A stretch of 64,000 nucleotides of DNA from Candidatus Ornithospirochaeta avicola (GCA_019113245.1 DXHU01000023.1:1-64000), one strand, 5' to 3'; shown: positions 44,174 to 51,945, numbered from the stretch's first letter. Numbers and translations: made by a program. The notes: generated from the sequence alone by a model not told the origin.

Positions 44174-45719
44174 TTATCCTAGATACGCAGGAATACTGAT
44201 GCATATTACAAGCCTTCCTTCCAGATTCGGAATTGGAGATATCGGGAAGGAAGCCTATGATTTTGTCGACAATCTGAAAAAGACGGGAGCAACGCTGTGG
44301 CAGATTCTTCCGCTTGGCCCTACAGGATATGGAAACAGTCCCTACTCTCCCCGTTCAAGCTTTGCCTCAAATGAGTTGCTCATAAGCCTTGAAAAGCTTT
44401 ATGAGGATGGCTGGATAAAGGAAGAAGAGCTTGATAACTATCCTGCCCTTTCATCTGACAAGGTACTCTTTGACAAGGTGATCGAAGCAAAGCTTCCATT
44501 GCTTAAGAAGGCAGCTGAACGCTTTCTTGAAAAGAATGAAAATGACAGGAAATACGCAGAGTACAAGAAAAGACAGAAATACTGGATTGAAGACTATGCT
44601 GTTTTCATGATTCTCTATGAAAAATATGCTGATGCACGCTGGTATCAAATGTGGAGTTTAAAGGAAGCAAAAAGGGATAAAGATACAATAGAGAGAATAA
44701 AGAGAATTTCCCACGATGAAATGGAAATCTGGATTGCCATGCAGTATTTCTTTGACATGCAGTGGGCAGAACTTAAAAGCTATGCGAACAGAAGAGGAAT
44801 AAGGATTATTGGAGACACTCCGATATTCGTAGGAGCAGACAGCGCCGACACATGGAGTCATATAGAGCTCTTCAAGACAGATAAAACTGGTGCATTCTCA
44901 TCAGTAAGCGGAGTCCCACCAGATAACTTTTCTTCTGATGGCCAGCGCTGGGGCAATCCTGTGTATGATTGGAAGAAGCATGAAGAGACAGACTTTTCAT
45001 GGTGGAAGGAAAGATTCAAAAGAGAAAGCGAGCGTGTGGATATCCTCAGAATAGACCACTTCAGAGGCTTTGATGCTTATTATGACATAAAAGCAAGCGA
45101 GAAGACTGCAAGAAACGGAAAATGGATTAAAGCACCTGGAAGAAAGCTTTTTTCCTCCCTGAAAAAGGAAAATGAGTGCTTGAACATCATCGCAGAGGAC
45201 CTTGGATTCATCACTGATAGTGTGGAAAAGCTAAGAAAGGACTTTTCTTTCCCTGGAATGAAGATAAGCCAGTTCGGCTTTACCTTCCTTCCTGACGGAG
45301 AGCTGAACACATACGATACATTCCTTCCCCATAACTATGAGAGGGACTTTGTCGCATACACCGGAACTCATGACAACGATACGACAAGAGGATGGTTTTC
45401 CAGCCTCTCTGATATTGAACGACATCATGTAAGGGAATATCTTGCAAGCGATGACAATGAAATTGTCTGGGCTCTTATTAGGGCAATCATGCTCTCGGCT
45501 GCCGATTATACTGTAATTCCGATGCAGGACATCCTGGAGCTCTCAGCAGAGGCAAGGATGAACTATCCAAGCTCATGCAATGACAGAAACTGGAGCTGGA
45601 GAATGAAAGAAGGCGCATTTGATGAGTACAGGGTAAACAGGATGCGTCACCTTGTAAGAATTTCAGGCAGGAACGGCATGACTGCAGAAGAAATGCTTTC
45701 TAAAGCGCAAGATAAATAA
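44163..45719 (+). CDS. malQ: 4-alpha-glucanotransferase (amylomaltase)
   Basis: Transfers alpha-1,4-glucan segments, degrading short maltodextrins into larger ones and glucose. The 518-residue GH77 enzyme shows GILMHITSLPSRFGIGDIG (about 9-27), LWQILPLGPTGYGNSPYSPRSSFASN (about 45-70), the nucleophile Asp in LRIDHFRG (about 297) and the acid/base Glu in IAEDLGFIT (about 345), plus VAYTGTHDNDTTRGW (about 397). The size matches the compact bacterial form. It ends the operon, with the convergent ccdA overlapping by 20 bases. Confidence 0.95.
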   Translation: MNTDYPRYAGILMHITSLPSRFGIGDIGKEAYDFVDNLKKTGATLWQILPLGPTGYGNSPYSPRSSFASNELLISLEKLYEDGWIKEEELDNYPALSSDKVLFDKVIEAKLPLLKKAAERFLEKNENDRKYAEYKKRQKYWIEDYAVFMILYEKYADARWYQMWSLKEAKRDKDTIERIKRISHDEMEIWIAMQYFFDMQWAELKSYANRRGIRIIGDTPIFVGADSADTWSHIELFKTDKTGAFSSVSGVPPDNFSSDGQRWGNPVYDWKKHEETDFSWWKERFKRESERVDILRIDHFRGFDAYYDIKASEKTARNGKWIKAPGRKLFSSLKKENECLNIIAEDLGFITDSVEKLRKDFSFPGMKISQFGFTFLPDGELNTYDTFLPHNYERDFVAYTGTHDNDTTRGWFSSLSDIERHHVREYLASDDNEIVWALIRAIMLSAADYTVIPMQDILELSAEARMNYPSSCNDRNWSWRMKEGAFDEYRVNRMRHLVRISGRNGMTAEEMLSKAQDK

Positions 45720-46389
45720 AATAAAGCCCGAGTGACAGAATAGAAAGAGACAGGGCAATCTTAAGTATCCAGGAAAGGAGAATGTACTTGCTGTTTCTGG
45801 ATACTTTCTTTATCCATGAAACAGAGAGTGCGGTACATATTGAAAGGATTCCATAGCCAAGGGAGTAAAAGAGAAGCAGAATGAAGGAGAACATATAATC
45901 TGCTTTGACTGATGAAATTGAAAGAAGCGCAACAAGGACGGGTGTTGAACACGGTGATGAGAAAAGAGATGAGAGCATGCCGGATATAAATGCTCCTGCA
46001 TAGCCTTTTCTTCTGTTTTTTGAAACAAGATGAGAAGATGGAATGAAGGTGAAAAGCTCAGATATCTGCAATGCCATCAGGATCATGAGTATTCCTAAAA
46101 AGAAATACCATAATGGTCTTTCCTTTCCAATCATGATTGATAAAAACGATGCAGCCAAAGCAAGGGCTATGAACACGAGTGCAGAGCCTAAAGCATAGAA
46201 GAGAGCTGTCAGGAATGTGTTTTTCATGCTCCTTTCTCTTCCCGCCGTGTATGTGATTATCAAGGGAAGGGATGAAAGTGAGCAAGGAAGCACTGATGTT
46301 ATCATGCCGGCTAAAAATGCAAAAAGGGGCGCAAGCAGAGCATAGCGTTCAATCAGAGCGGCAAGAGAAGAAAGAGCGTCATTAATCAA
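45700..46389 (-). CDS. ccdA: CcdA/DsbD-type thiol-redox membrane protein
   Basis: A 229-residue membrane protein with about six helices that carries electrons from cytoplasmic thioredoxin to periplasmic thiols. The two expected membrane cysteines are present: VLPCSLSSLP (Cys36) and SSPCSTPV (Cys147), in symmetric positions of the duplicated fold. It overlaps the thioredoxin-like gene by eight bases, its probable partner. Cytochrome c assembly genes are not nearby, so a periplasmic reductant role is as likely. Confidence 0.88.
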   Translation of the reverse strand: MINDALSSLAALIERYALLAPLFAFLAGMITSVLPCSLSSLPLIITYTAGRERSMKNTFLTALFYALGSALVFIALALAASFLSIMIGKERPLWYFFLGILMILMALQISELFTFIPSSHLVSKNRRKGYAGAFISGMLSSLFSSPCSTPVLVALLSISSVKADYMFSFILLLFYSLGYGILSICTALSVSWIKKVSRNSKYILLSWILKIALSLSILSLGLYFIYLAL

Positions 46390-46957
46390 GATTCACCCCC
46401 ATTTCCTCTGCAATGATGACAGCCTCATCATAAAAAAGAGCTCCCATGTGGACTGTGTACACAACCTCCCCTGTTTCTTTGTCTGTGTAGTAGGCAAATC
46501 CAGAAATTTGCTCAACAAGGCTCTCAGAAGGTATGAAAGGTGTCATATCTGCATTGAAGAAGAACTGAGTCGGAACAACCTGGAGAGGGAAATAATAATT
46601 AATCTCAGGATGTTTCCATGCATCAAATCCCTTTATAGTGATGAAATCAGAATAATGGGCAAAGAATTTCTCAAAATCCTCCTCCATAAGTTCGCAGGCA
46701 TAGCAGTCCTCTCCATAAAAATCAATAATCAGAGGTTTATCAAAAGAAGAATACAGCTCAAAATCAAGAGTTTCAGTATAAAGGGATGAATAATCAAGAG
46801 CCACGCTTTCGTCTTGCGTAGTCTCAGCATTATGATTGTCTGCTGTTAAGACAGCACTTTCCTGCTCTTTATCATTGTTCTTGATGAAATACATGGAGAT
46901 TATTATCAGAATTATGATTGCTGGAACGATTATCTGCAGTATTTTCTTTGCCTTCAT
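46382..46957 (-). CDS. Membrane-anchored thioredoxin-like protein
   Basis: A 191-residue protein. An N-terminal membrane helix (about 8-25) is followed by a Ser/Thr/Glu-rich linker (about 27-62), then a thioredoxin domain with the active site DFYGEDCYACELMEEDF (CYAC, Cys85/Cys88) and the cis-Pro region QVVPTQFFF (about 127). It is expected to act on the outer face as the partner of CcdA. No Shine-Dalgarno sequence is seen. TGC-TAGAGT lies eight bases before the ATG. Confidence 0.85.
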   Translation of the reverse strand: MKAKKILQIIVPAIIILIIISMYFIKNNDKEQESAVLTADNHNAETTQDESVALDYSSLYTETLDFELYSSFDKPLIIDFYGEDCYACELMEEDFEKFFAHYSDFITIKGFDAWKHPEINYYFPLQVVPTQFFFNADMTPFIPSESLVEQISGFAYYTDKETGEVVYTVHMGALFYDEAVIIAEEMGVNLD

Positions 46958-46965
46958 GATTAATC

Positions 46966-46974
46966 ACTCTAGCA
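46966..46974 (-). promoter_or_regulatory. Extended -10 at the thioredoxin-like gene start
   Basis: Minus-strand TGC-TAGAGT, eight bases from the ATG at 46957, predicts a start at about 46959 and a two-base leader. Confidence 0.45.
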
Positions 46975-46987
46975 GAATTTGCATCAA

Positions 46988-47016
46988 TTGACAGCAAAAA
47001 GTTTTCGGTTCACAAT
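46988..47016 (+). promoter_or_regulatory. Promoter of the DMT transporter gene
   Basis: TTGACA (46988-46993), a 17-base spacer and CACAAT (47011-47016), with GAGGTG at 47021-47026 before the ATG at 47032. Confidence 0.65.
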
Positions 47017-47031
47017 GCCTGAGGTGATTAT

Positions 47032-47982
47032 ATGGATAAAAACATTATTCTGACAAAAAAGGCGGTTGTCTTCTTTCTTGCAATGCTCTGCTGCTTTTTA
47101 TGGGGAAGCGCAACTCCGGCAATCAAGACTGGCTATGAGCTTTTCAGGATAGACAGCACGGACAGCCTTTCGATAATTCTCTTTGCAGGAATAAGATTCT
47201 TTCTTGCAGGAATACTGGTGATACTTTTCCAGTCTATTATGGACAGGAAATTTCTGAAAATGGAAAAGAAAGCGCTCCCATCTGTTTTAAAGCTTTCTCT
47301 TGCTCAGACAATACTGCAGTATTTCTGCTATTACATAGGACTGGCACATGTAAGCGGAGTAACAGGAACGATACTATCAGGAACCAGCGGATTTTTCTCT
47401 ATTATAATAGTCTGCCTGATAATCAGGACCGAAAAGCTGACTGCAAACAAGATAATAGGATGCATTATGGGGCTGCTTGGAATAATAATAATGAACATCA
47501 CGCTCACAGAAAGACTTTCTTTCCATTTTGCACTCAATGGAGAGTTCCTTGTTCTCATGTCGACAATATGTCTTGCTGTTTCAGGAATCCTCATCAAGAA
47601 ATATTCAGAGAATTTCAATGTCGTGATGCTCTCAGGATACCAGTTTGCAATCGGCGGACTCATAATGATAATAATCTCAATCCTGCTGGGAGGAAGAATT
47701 TATTTTGACTTCAGCCTAAAAGCCATTTTCCTGATGCTATATCTGGCTATGATTTCTGCTGTTGCCTATACAATCTGGGGAATACTGATGAAGTACAATC
47801 CGGTAAGCAGTGTGTCGATATTTGTTTTCATGACACCTATTTTCGGTGTAATTCTCTCAGCAATTTTCCTAAATGAAATCAAGCAGGCCCTTATGCTCAA
47901 CAAGATAATTGCGCTTGTTCTTGTCACTCTTGGAATATATATCATGAACTACCCCCGCTTAAGAAGCGGCGGTTTCGGATAA
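47032..47982 (+). CDS. EamA/DMT-family transporter with C-terminus replaced by element sequence
   Basis: A 316-residue ten-helix permease of the drug/metabolite transporter superfamily. Two EamA repeats are recognisable (FFLAMLCCFLWGSATPAIKTGY near residue 13-34, and a second repeat from about residue 160 with LMSTICLAVSGILIKKY). The substrate is unknown. The last residues (PRLRSGGFG) are encoded by the end of the inserted TnpB element. The likely original end, reading GLLVNRKEEAKVQKK and a stop, survives at 49346-49393 beyond the element. The helices are complete, so the protein may still work. Confidence 0.88.
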   Translation: MDKNIILTKKAVVFFLAMLCCFLWGSATPAIKTGYELFRIDSTDSLSIILFAGIRFFLAGILVILFQSIMDRKFLKMEKKALPSVLKLSLAQTILQYFCYYIGLAHVSGVTGTILSGTSGFFSIIIVCLIIRTEKLTANKIIGCIMGLLGIIIMNITLTERLSFHFALNGEFLVLMSTICLAVSGILIKKYSENFNVVMLSGYQFAIGGLIMIIISILLGGRIYFDFSLKAIFLMLYLAMISAVAYTIWGILMKYNPVSSVSIFVFMTPIFGVILSAIFLNEIKQALMLNKIIALVLVTLGIYIMNYPRLRSGGFG

Positions 47983-49263
47983 TCTTCGCTTCATCAGGCG
48001 ATCTTGTCCTTTGCGATAGCGCTCCAGCACTCCGCCGAGGATAGAGGAATCACCCTCCACGCAGGGCTCGTCCAGCCACTGGGCCCTTATAGCCGAGCCA
48101 AGCTTTTTTATCGTTTCCGCAGCATGGACATCCCTGTCGCCTTCCTCGCTTTCGCAATAGGCACAATAGAATTCTCTCTGGAAACGCCCGATGCTGTTCA
48201 CCTCGCCGCATGTGCAGCAGAGCTTCGTCGTCGGAAACCCGCGCTGTATGCAGAATGCGCGTTTCCCGTTCGTTCCGCTGAATATGCCCATCAGAAGCGC
48301 CTTCACCGCCCCGACGAACGAATGCTGCACGCGGCCTGAATAGGAAGGGGATGCGTGCCATGAGGCTATCATCTCGTCCTGGAAGTATACGGTATCGTAT
48401 CTCTCCATCAGATCCACGATGACCTTCTTCGCCGCATCCTTCTTCCGGTTGTATGCCTTCTCGCGTTCCACCCTAATCTGCATGAGGCATCGCTTATATC
48501 GGGTCGAGCCTTTCTTCTTCCTTGAGAGCTTCCGCTCCAGGAATCTGAGACGCTCCGTTTCCTCCTCGTAATAAGCGAACACCTCGCCATCTGACGTGGT
48601 TATCTTCGAAGGCCCGAAATCGAGCCCGACGGCCTTCCCCGTCTTCGCTCTCTTCGGCATATCGTCCTTATCTATGCAGACCGTAATCGCCACGTAATAG
48701 CCGGAAGGCTTCCTTATGAGCTTGCCGTCCGCAAACTCACATGAATCCCCGTACCGCTTAAGCTGTCCGAGGCCGTATACCCTGAGCTTCGGAAAGCCCG
48801 GAATGGATATCATCTCGGAGCCTTTTATCTTAACGAACCCGGTCTTGATGTCTATGGAATCGACGCTCTTCACGAAATGGAGCTTTCCGACCTCGATGCC
48901 CTTGGCCTTCGCCTTTGCGAGGTTGGATATATCGCGGAAAACCGCATCCACAACGCCTCTATGATAGACGGACGGCATGGTGATATCATCGGTTATCGCG
49001 TTCTTGTCCTTATCGTAATGGACGACCTTCTTATGCTCGTCGTACTTATATGAATGCGCGTCGTCGAGTGCGACGATACTGTTGCGGACCCATTTCGCTT
49101 CGGCGAATATCCTGCCGAGGCGGTCGGAATCAGAGGCGGAAAGCGTTGACTTGTTTACCTTCAGGAGCACGACGCGCTTCTCCTGATGCATCCGCTTCTC
49201 GCGGGTGGCTTTCAGGCTGGCGCTTATCCTGTTTCTGGTGGCTTCCGAACGCTTCGATTCCAT
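47959..49263 (-). CDS. tnpB: TnpB RNA-guided nuclease (OrfB, IS605 family)
   Basis: A 434-residue relative of Cas12. The split RuvC nuclease is intact: Asp215 in VGLDFGPSK, Glu297 in YFQDEMIAS and the third acidic motif EGDRDVHAAE (Asp376/378). The usual Asn of DxNAA is His here. Two Cys pairs (CCTC about 349-352, CAYC about 367-370) form the zinc finger. The first 24 residues (SEATRNRISASLKATREKR) are an extra basic segment resembling a NUMOD3-type DNA-binding motif. A later ATG at 49191 could be the real start. TGC-TATAAT lies six bases before ATG 49263. High GC and foreign codon use mark recent transfer. Confidence 0.93.
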   Translation of the reverse strand: MESKRSEATRNRISASLKATREKRMHQEKRVVLLKVNKSTLSASDSDRLGRIFAEAKWVRNSIVALDDAHSYKYDEHKKVVHYDKDKNAITDDITMPSVYHRGVVDAVFRDISNLAKAKAKGIEVGKLHFVKSVDSIDIKTGFVKIKGSEMISIPGFPKLRVYGLGQLKRYGDSCEFADGKLIRKPSGYYVAITVCIDKDDMPKRAKTGKAVGLDFGPSKITTSDGEVFAYYEEETERLRFLERKLSRKKKGSTRYKRCLMQIRVEREKAYNRKKDAAKKVIVDLMERYDTVYFQDEMIASWHASPSYSGRVQHSFVGAVKALLMGIFSGTNGKRAFCIQRGFPTTKLCCTCGEVNSIGRFQREFYCAYCESEEGDRDVHAAETIKKLGSAIRAQWLDEPCVEGDSSILGGVLERYRKGQDRLMKRRLSETAAS

Positions 49264-49269
49264 ATGATG

Positions 49270-49278
49270 ATTATAGCA
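49270..49278 (-). promoter_or_regulatory. Extended -10 inside the TnpB element
   Basis: Minus-strand TGC-TATAAT with TTCCAT 17 bases upstream. The six-base gap puts +1 at the tnpB ATG 49263. Confidence 0.55.
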
Positions 49279-49345
49279 GATAACAGAAGATGATGGAATT
49301 GGTATCCGCTAACTCCCGCTTAAGAAGCCGGGAGCTTGCGCGGAT

Positions 49346-49393
49346 GGATTATTGGTCAACAGAAAAGAAGAAGCCAAAGTACAAAAGAAATGA
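49346..49393 (+). pseudogene. Displaced original 3' end of the DMT transporter gene
   Basis: Reading from GGA at 49346 gives GLLVNRKEEAKVQKK and then TGA (49391-49393). This is a hydrophilic Lys/Glu-rich tail typical of DMT transporters, in the frame that would continue MNY at 47944-47952 if the element were removed. It is now cut off and untranslated. The base composition matches the host, not the element. Confidence 0.65.
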
Positions 49394-49412
49394 TTTTTTT
49401 TTGAAAAGCATA

Positions 49413-49448
49413 TTGTCAAAAGACATAATTTCGTGTAAGTTATGTCTT
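49413..49448 (+). promoter_or_regulatory. tRNA-Val promoter region with inverted repeat
   Basis: TTGTCA (49413-49418) and TAAGTT (49436-49441) are 17 bases apart. The perfect inverted repeat AAGACATAA (49420-49428) / TTATGTCTT (49440-49448) overlaps them and ends eight bases before the tRNA. It may be a regulatory site or the old terminator of the interrupted gene. Confidence 0.45.
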
Positions 49449-49455
49449 GCTTGAC

Positions 49456-49527
49456 GGGCGATTAACTCAGCGGGAGAGTGCCACCTTGACGTGGTGGAAG
49501 TCATAGGTTCAAACCCTATATCGCCCA
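49456..49527 (+). tRNA. tRNA-Val (anticodon GAC)
   Basis: The cloverleaf folds fully. Acceptor GGGCGAT pairs with ATCGCCC, the D arm is ACTC/GAGT, and the anticodon stem CCACC/GGTGG holds loop TTGACGT (anticodon GAC). The T arm is ATAGG-TTCAAAC-CCTAT, with discriminator A. The CCA end is not encoded. It reads GUC and GUU codons. It is followed by a strong terminator and is a single tRNA transcription unit. Confidence 0.95.
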
Positions 49528-49533
49528 TAGCTG

Positions 49534-49564
49534 ACCCTTGCAGATTGTATGCAAGGGTTTTTTT
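49534..49564 (+). terminator. Terminator of tRNA-Val
   Basis: ACCCTTGC (49534-49541) pairs with GCAAGGGT (49551-49558), followed by a T-run to 49564. The sequence from 49565 to 49660 shows nothing further. Confidence 0.9.
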
Positions 49565-49660
49565 CTGTCTTTTTCATGCATAAAGCTTAATCTGGCATTT
49601 TAAACATTTCTGACTTGCCCGTTTCTTCCTGTTGTCAGGCTTATCAGGGATTGTACGACT

Positions 49661-50146
49661 CTACGCAGTACAAATAAAAAGTCTCGATCTCTTCATGTAC
49701 AAAAGAGGATAAGGTCTGCCCTGGTCATCAACATCAGTACGCTTATAGGTTTTAAATCCCATGTGCTCATAAAAGCCTTTTGCCTCTGGATTCTGTTCAT
49801 TTACAGAAACCCTTTCCACTCCATATTTCTCAACAGCATATAAAAGGAGAGCCTTTCCAATTCCTTTGTTCCTTTCCTCTGCTGCAACAAAGAGCATTTC
49901 AATTGACTTTTTTTCGATTCCGATAAAAGCAAGGGGTCTAAGAGATTCATCGAAAGAAACTATAAGAGAGCTGACAGTCTTTAGAGCCGGCGGTACATAT
50001 TTCTGTATCTCTTCTATTTCATCATCAGAGAGAAACAGATGTGTGGCTCTCACAGATTCCTTCCAGAGATTCACTAACTCATGGATTAAAAGCGATGTCC
50101 TGTTTTCACTTTCGATTATCTTCATAATATTGGAGTACATAATCAT
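49661..50146 (-). CDS. GNAT family N-acetyltransferase
   Basis: A 161-residue acyl-CoA-dependent acetyltransferase. The acetyl-CoA-binding motif A is IEMLFVAAEERNKGIGKALLLYAVEKYG (about 82-109) with the RNKGIG core, and motif B is VNEQNPEAKGFYEHMGFKTYKRT (about 115-137). It resembles the small-molecule/antibiotic YjaB/YiaC-like group. AAGGA precedes the ATG at 50146. The substrate is unknown. Confidence 0.88.
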   Translation of the reverse strand: MIMYSNIMKIIESENRTSLLIHELVNLWKESVRATHLFLSDDEIEEIQKYVPPALKTVSSLIVSFDESLRPLAFIGIEKKSIEMLFVAAEERNKGIGKALLLYAVEKYGVERVSVNEQNPEAKGFYEHMGFKTYKRTDVDDQGRPYPLLYMKRSRLFICTA

Positions 50147-50173
50147 TATATCCTTTTAGGAGAGAAAATCATA

Positions 50174-50202
50174 TTGAGTAGTTCTACCCTTTTTGCTAAA
50201 TT
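50174..50202 (+). promoter_or_regulatory. Promoter of the HAD gene, start at the ATG
   Basis: TTGAGT (50174-50179), a 17-base spacer, then TGC-TAAATT (hexamer 50197-50202) with six bases to the ATG at 50209, predicting +1 at its A. Confidence 0.6.
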
Positions 50203-50208
50203 TGAATT

Positions 50209-50982
50209 ATGAAGCTTGATGCTGCATTCTTTGATCTTGACGGGACTATAATCATTCATCCAGAAAAGATAATCCTTGACTCTACTGTAGAGTCTATAAG
50301 GAAGCTGAAAGAAAAAGGCGTGAAAATCATATGCTCTACTGGACGCGGCATTACGGAAATAAGAAGACTTGAGCTGGAGAATATCCCTTTTGATTACTTC
50401 ATCACACTCAACGGACAGCTCATCCTGGATAAATACGAAAAGACTATCTGGGAAAATCCATTTCCTGATAGACACAAGGAAATAATAAAGAACATCTTTG
50501 AGAAAAAGAATCTTCCTGTGATGCTTGTTGAGAAAGAAAGAATGTACATAAACTACATTGATGATATCGTGAAGACTGTTCACTACAATATATCGACACC
50601 GCTTCCAGAAATCGGGGAATATGATGGTGCTACGTTATATCAGGTGATTGCATATGGAGAGAAAGAGGATGTGGATGCACTGGCTGCTCTGGTCCCGGAC
50701 AGCAAGGCTGTATATTGGACAAGTCTCGGCATTGATTTAATCCCTTCAAACGGCGGAAAGGAAACAGGAATCAAGGCTCTTCTGGATATCCTTTCAATAG
50801 ACAGAAAGAACACCATCTCTTTTGGAGACGGAGATAATGACAGGAGCATGCTTGAATACACTCAAATCGGAGTTGCCATGGCTAATGCAAGCGATGAAGT
50901 CAAGAAAAGCGCTGACTATGTGACGCTATCATGCAAGGAAGATGGAATTACTGCCGCTCTCAGACATTTTCAGCTTATCTGA
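50209..50982 (+). CDS. HAD-superfamily Cof-type sugar phosphatase
   Basis: A 257-residue Cof/YbiV-like phosphatase. Motif I with the nucleophile is FFDLDGTII (about 7-15), motif II ICSTGRG (about 42), the Lys near 190 (GGKETGIKALLDIL) and motif III/IV FGDGDNDRSMLEY (about 204-216). The C2-type cap lies between (about 85-180). Substrates are usually phosphosugars or flavin mononucleotide. There is no Shine-Dalgarno sequence before the ATG; see the promoter entry. It converges with the DMT transporter gene with a 13-base overlap. Confidence 0.9.
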   Translation: MKLDAAFFDLDGTIIIHPEKIILDSTVESIRKLKEKGVKIICSTGRGITEIRRLELENIPFDYFITLNGQLILDKYEKTIWENPFPDRHKEIIKNIFEKKNLPVMLVEKERMYINYIDDIVKTVHYNISTPLPEIGEYDGATLYQVIAYGEKEDVDALAALVPDSKAVYWTSLGIDLIPSNGGKETGIKALLDILSIDRKNTISFGDGDNDRSMLEYTQIGVAMANASDEVKKSADYVTLSCKEDGITAALRHFQLI

Positions 50983-51827
50983 ATCCTGATCTGGGAAATG
51001 ATTACTGCAAGAAATACAAGTGCTGCTCCCGCTATTTCCCTTGCGCTCATATACTGACCAAGAATCAGAGCTCCCCCAATAGCGGAGAAAACACTTTCCA
51101 AAGACAATATCAATGTTGCTCTTGTGCTTTTTACATACTTCTGACTGACTGCTTGGAGCGTATAGGCAATGCCGCATGAGAATGCACCGGCATATATGAT
51201 TGAAACAGATGCCTTCTTGATGCTTTCCGCGTCAACGGACTCAAAGAAAGGAAAGAGGAAAAGAAGAATGGCAGATGAGAACAGAAACTGGAAGAAACTC
51301 ATCTCCACTGCACCTGTATCCTTTGTATAATTTTCCAGTGCAATAATATGGAATGCAAAGAAAACGGAGCAAAGCAGAAGATAAATATCTCCCTTGCCTA
51401 TTGAAAAGCCGCTTTTTATGCATAAGAGGTACATTCCTAAAAGCGCTATTGCAGCAGAGACCCATGTCTTCTTCTCAATCTTCACTTTCCTCAAAACAAG
51501 AATGAAGGGGACGATTACTACATATAAACTTGTTATGAAACCGCCTTTTCCTGCTGTTGAATAAGATATTCCAATCTGCTGAAGCATGCTTGCCAAAGAA
51601 AGAAGAAATGCAAGTACAATGCCTTTTCTCATGCATTTTTTTCTGTATTCCTTATCCTTCAGGCTGTTTTTGACAAAAGGTAGAAGGACCAGCGAGCCTA
51701 AGAGCATTCTGCTGCCGTTGAAGAAAAAAGGTCCTACGAGATCTGAGGAGACACTCTGGGCAACAAAGCTCATTCCCCAGATGAATGCGGTAAGGAAAAG
51801 TAATATGCTTGCTCTATTTTCGCTCAT
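50970..51827 (-). CDS. EamA/DMT-family transporter
   Basis: A 285-residue permease with two five-helix EamA repeats: ILLFLTAFIWGMSFVAQSV near residue 8-26 and a second repeat (about 145-280) with SIIYAGAFSCGIAYTLQAVSQKYVKSTRAT. The substrate is unknown. It is distinct from the copy at 47032. The start has no Shine-Dalgarno sequence; TATAAT lies seven bases before the ATG, so the message is predicted to be leaderless. Confidence 0.9.
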   Translation of the reverse strand: MSENRASILLFLTAFIWGMSFVAQSVSSDLVGPFFFNGSRMLLGSLVLLPFVKNSLKDKEYRKKCMRKGIVLAFLLSLASMLQQIGISYSTAGKGGFITSLYVVIVPFILVLRKVKIEKKTWVSAAIALLGMYLLCIKSGFSIGKGDIYLLLCSVFFAFHIIALENYTKDTGAVEMSFFQFLFSSAILLFLFPFFESVDAESIKKASVSIIYAGAFSCGIAYTLQAVSQKYVKSTRATLILSLESVFSAIGGALILGQYMSAREIAGAALVFLAVIISQIRIQIS

Positions 51828-51834
51828 GAAAGGT

Positions 51835-51840
51835 ATTATA
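51835..51840 (-). promoter_or_regulatory. -10 element at the DMT transporter start
   Basis: Minus-strand TATAAT, seven bases from the ATG at 51827, predicts +1 at about 51828. Confidence 0.5.
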
Positions 51841-51912
51841 AAGATTTAGAATTATTTTTTCCTCACTTTCTTCCCTTCTGTTAACGAAAAGTTTCCCATT
51901 TCTTCATTTTTC

Positions 51913-51932
51913 TTTGATATAATGATATCAAA
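51913..51932 (+). promoter_or_regulatory. Palindrome over the -10 of the phosphofructokinase operon
   Basis: TTTGATATAATGATATCAAA is a perfect 8+8 inverted repeat with a four-base centre. It contains the -10 TATAAT (51918-51923). A GGAGG site follows at about 51935-51939, before the ATG at 51946. It looks like an operator occluding the promoter of pfkA-ppx-ppk. No -35 consensus is evident. Confidence 0.65.
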
Positions 51933-51945
51933 ATGGAGGTAACTT

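Larger units (their letters stand above)
47953..49345 (-). mobile_element. Solitary TnpB element (IS200/IS605-like), inserted in a transporter gene
   Basis: About 1.39 kb, clearly GC-richer than its surroundings, containing only tnpB and no TnpA transposase. Both ends carry the same motif, read on the minus strand as GCTTCTTAAGCGGG. It forms a hairpin (CCGCTT with AAGCGG) at the left edge over the tnpB stop, and CTCCC...GGGAG with the same core at the right edge (about 49314-49334). The limits are inferred from reading-frame continuity of the interrupted gene and may be off by a few bases. No target duplication is evident, as expected for this class. Confidence 0.8.

Noticed and set aside
48004-48339. 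Plus-strand open frame inside tnpB
   Set aside because: High GC lengthens random frames on the opposite strand; no start signal or family likeness.
49264-49660. Genomic island or prophage integrated at tRNA-Val
   Set aside because: No integrase, direct repeat of the tRNA end or phage gene is present; only the TnpB element lies beside it.
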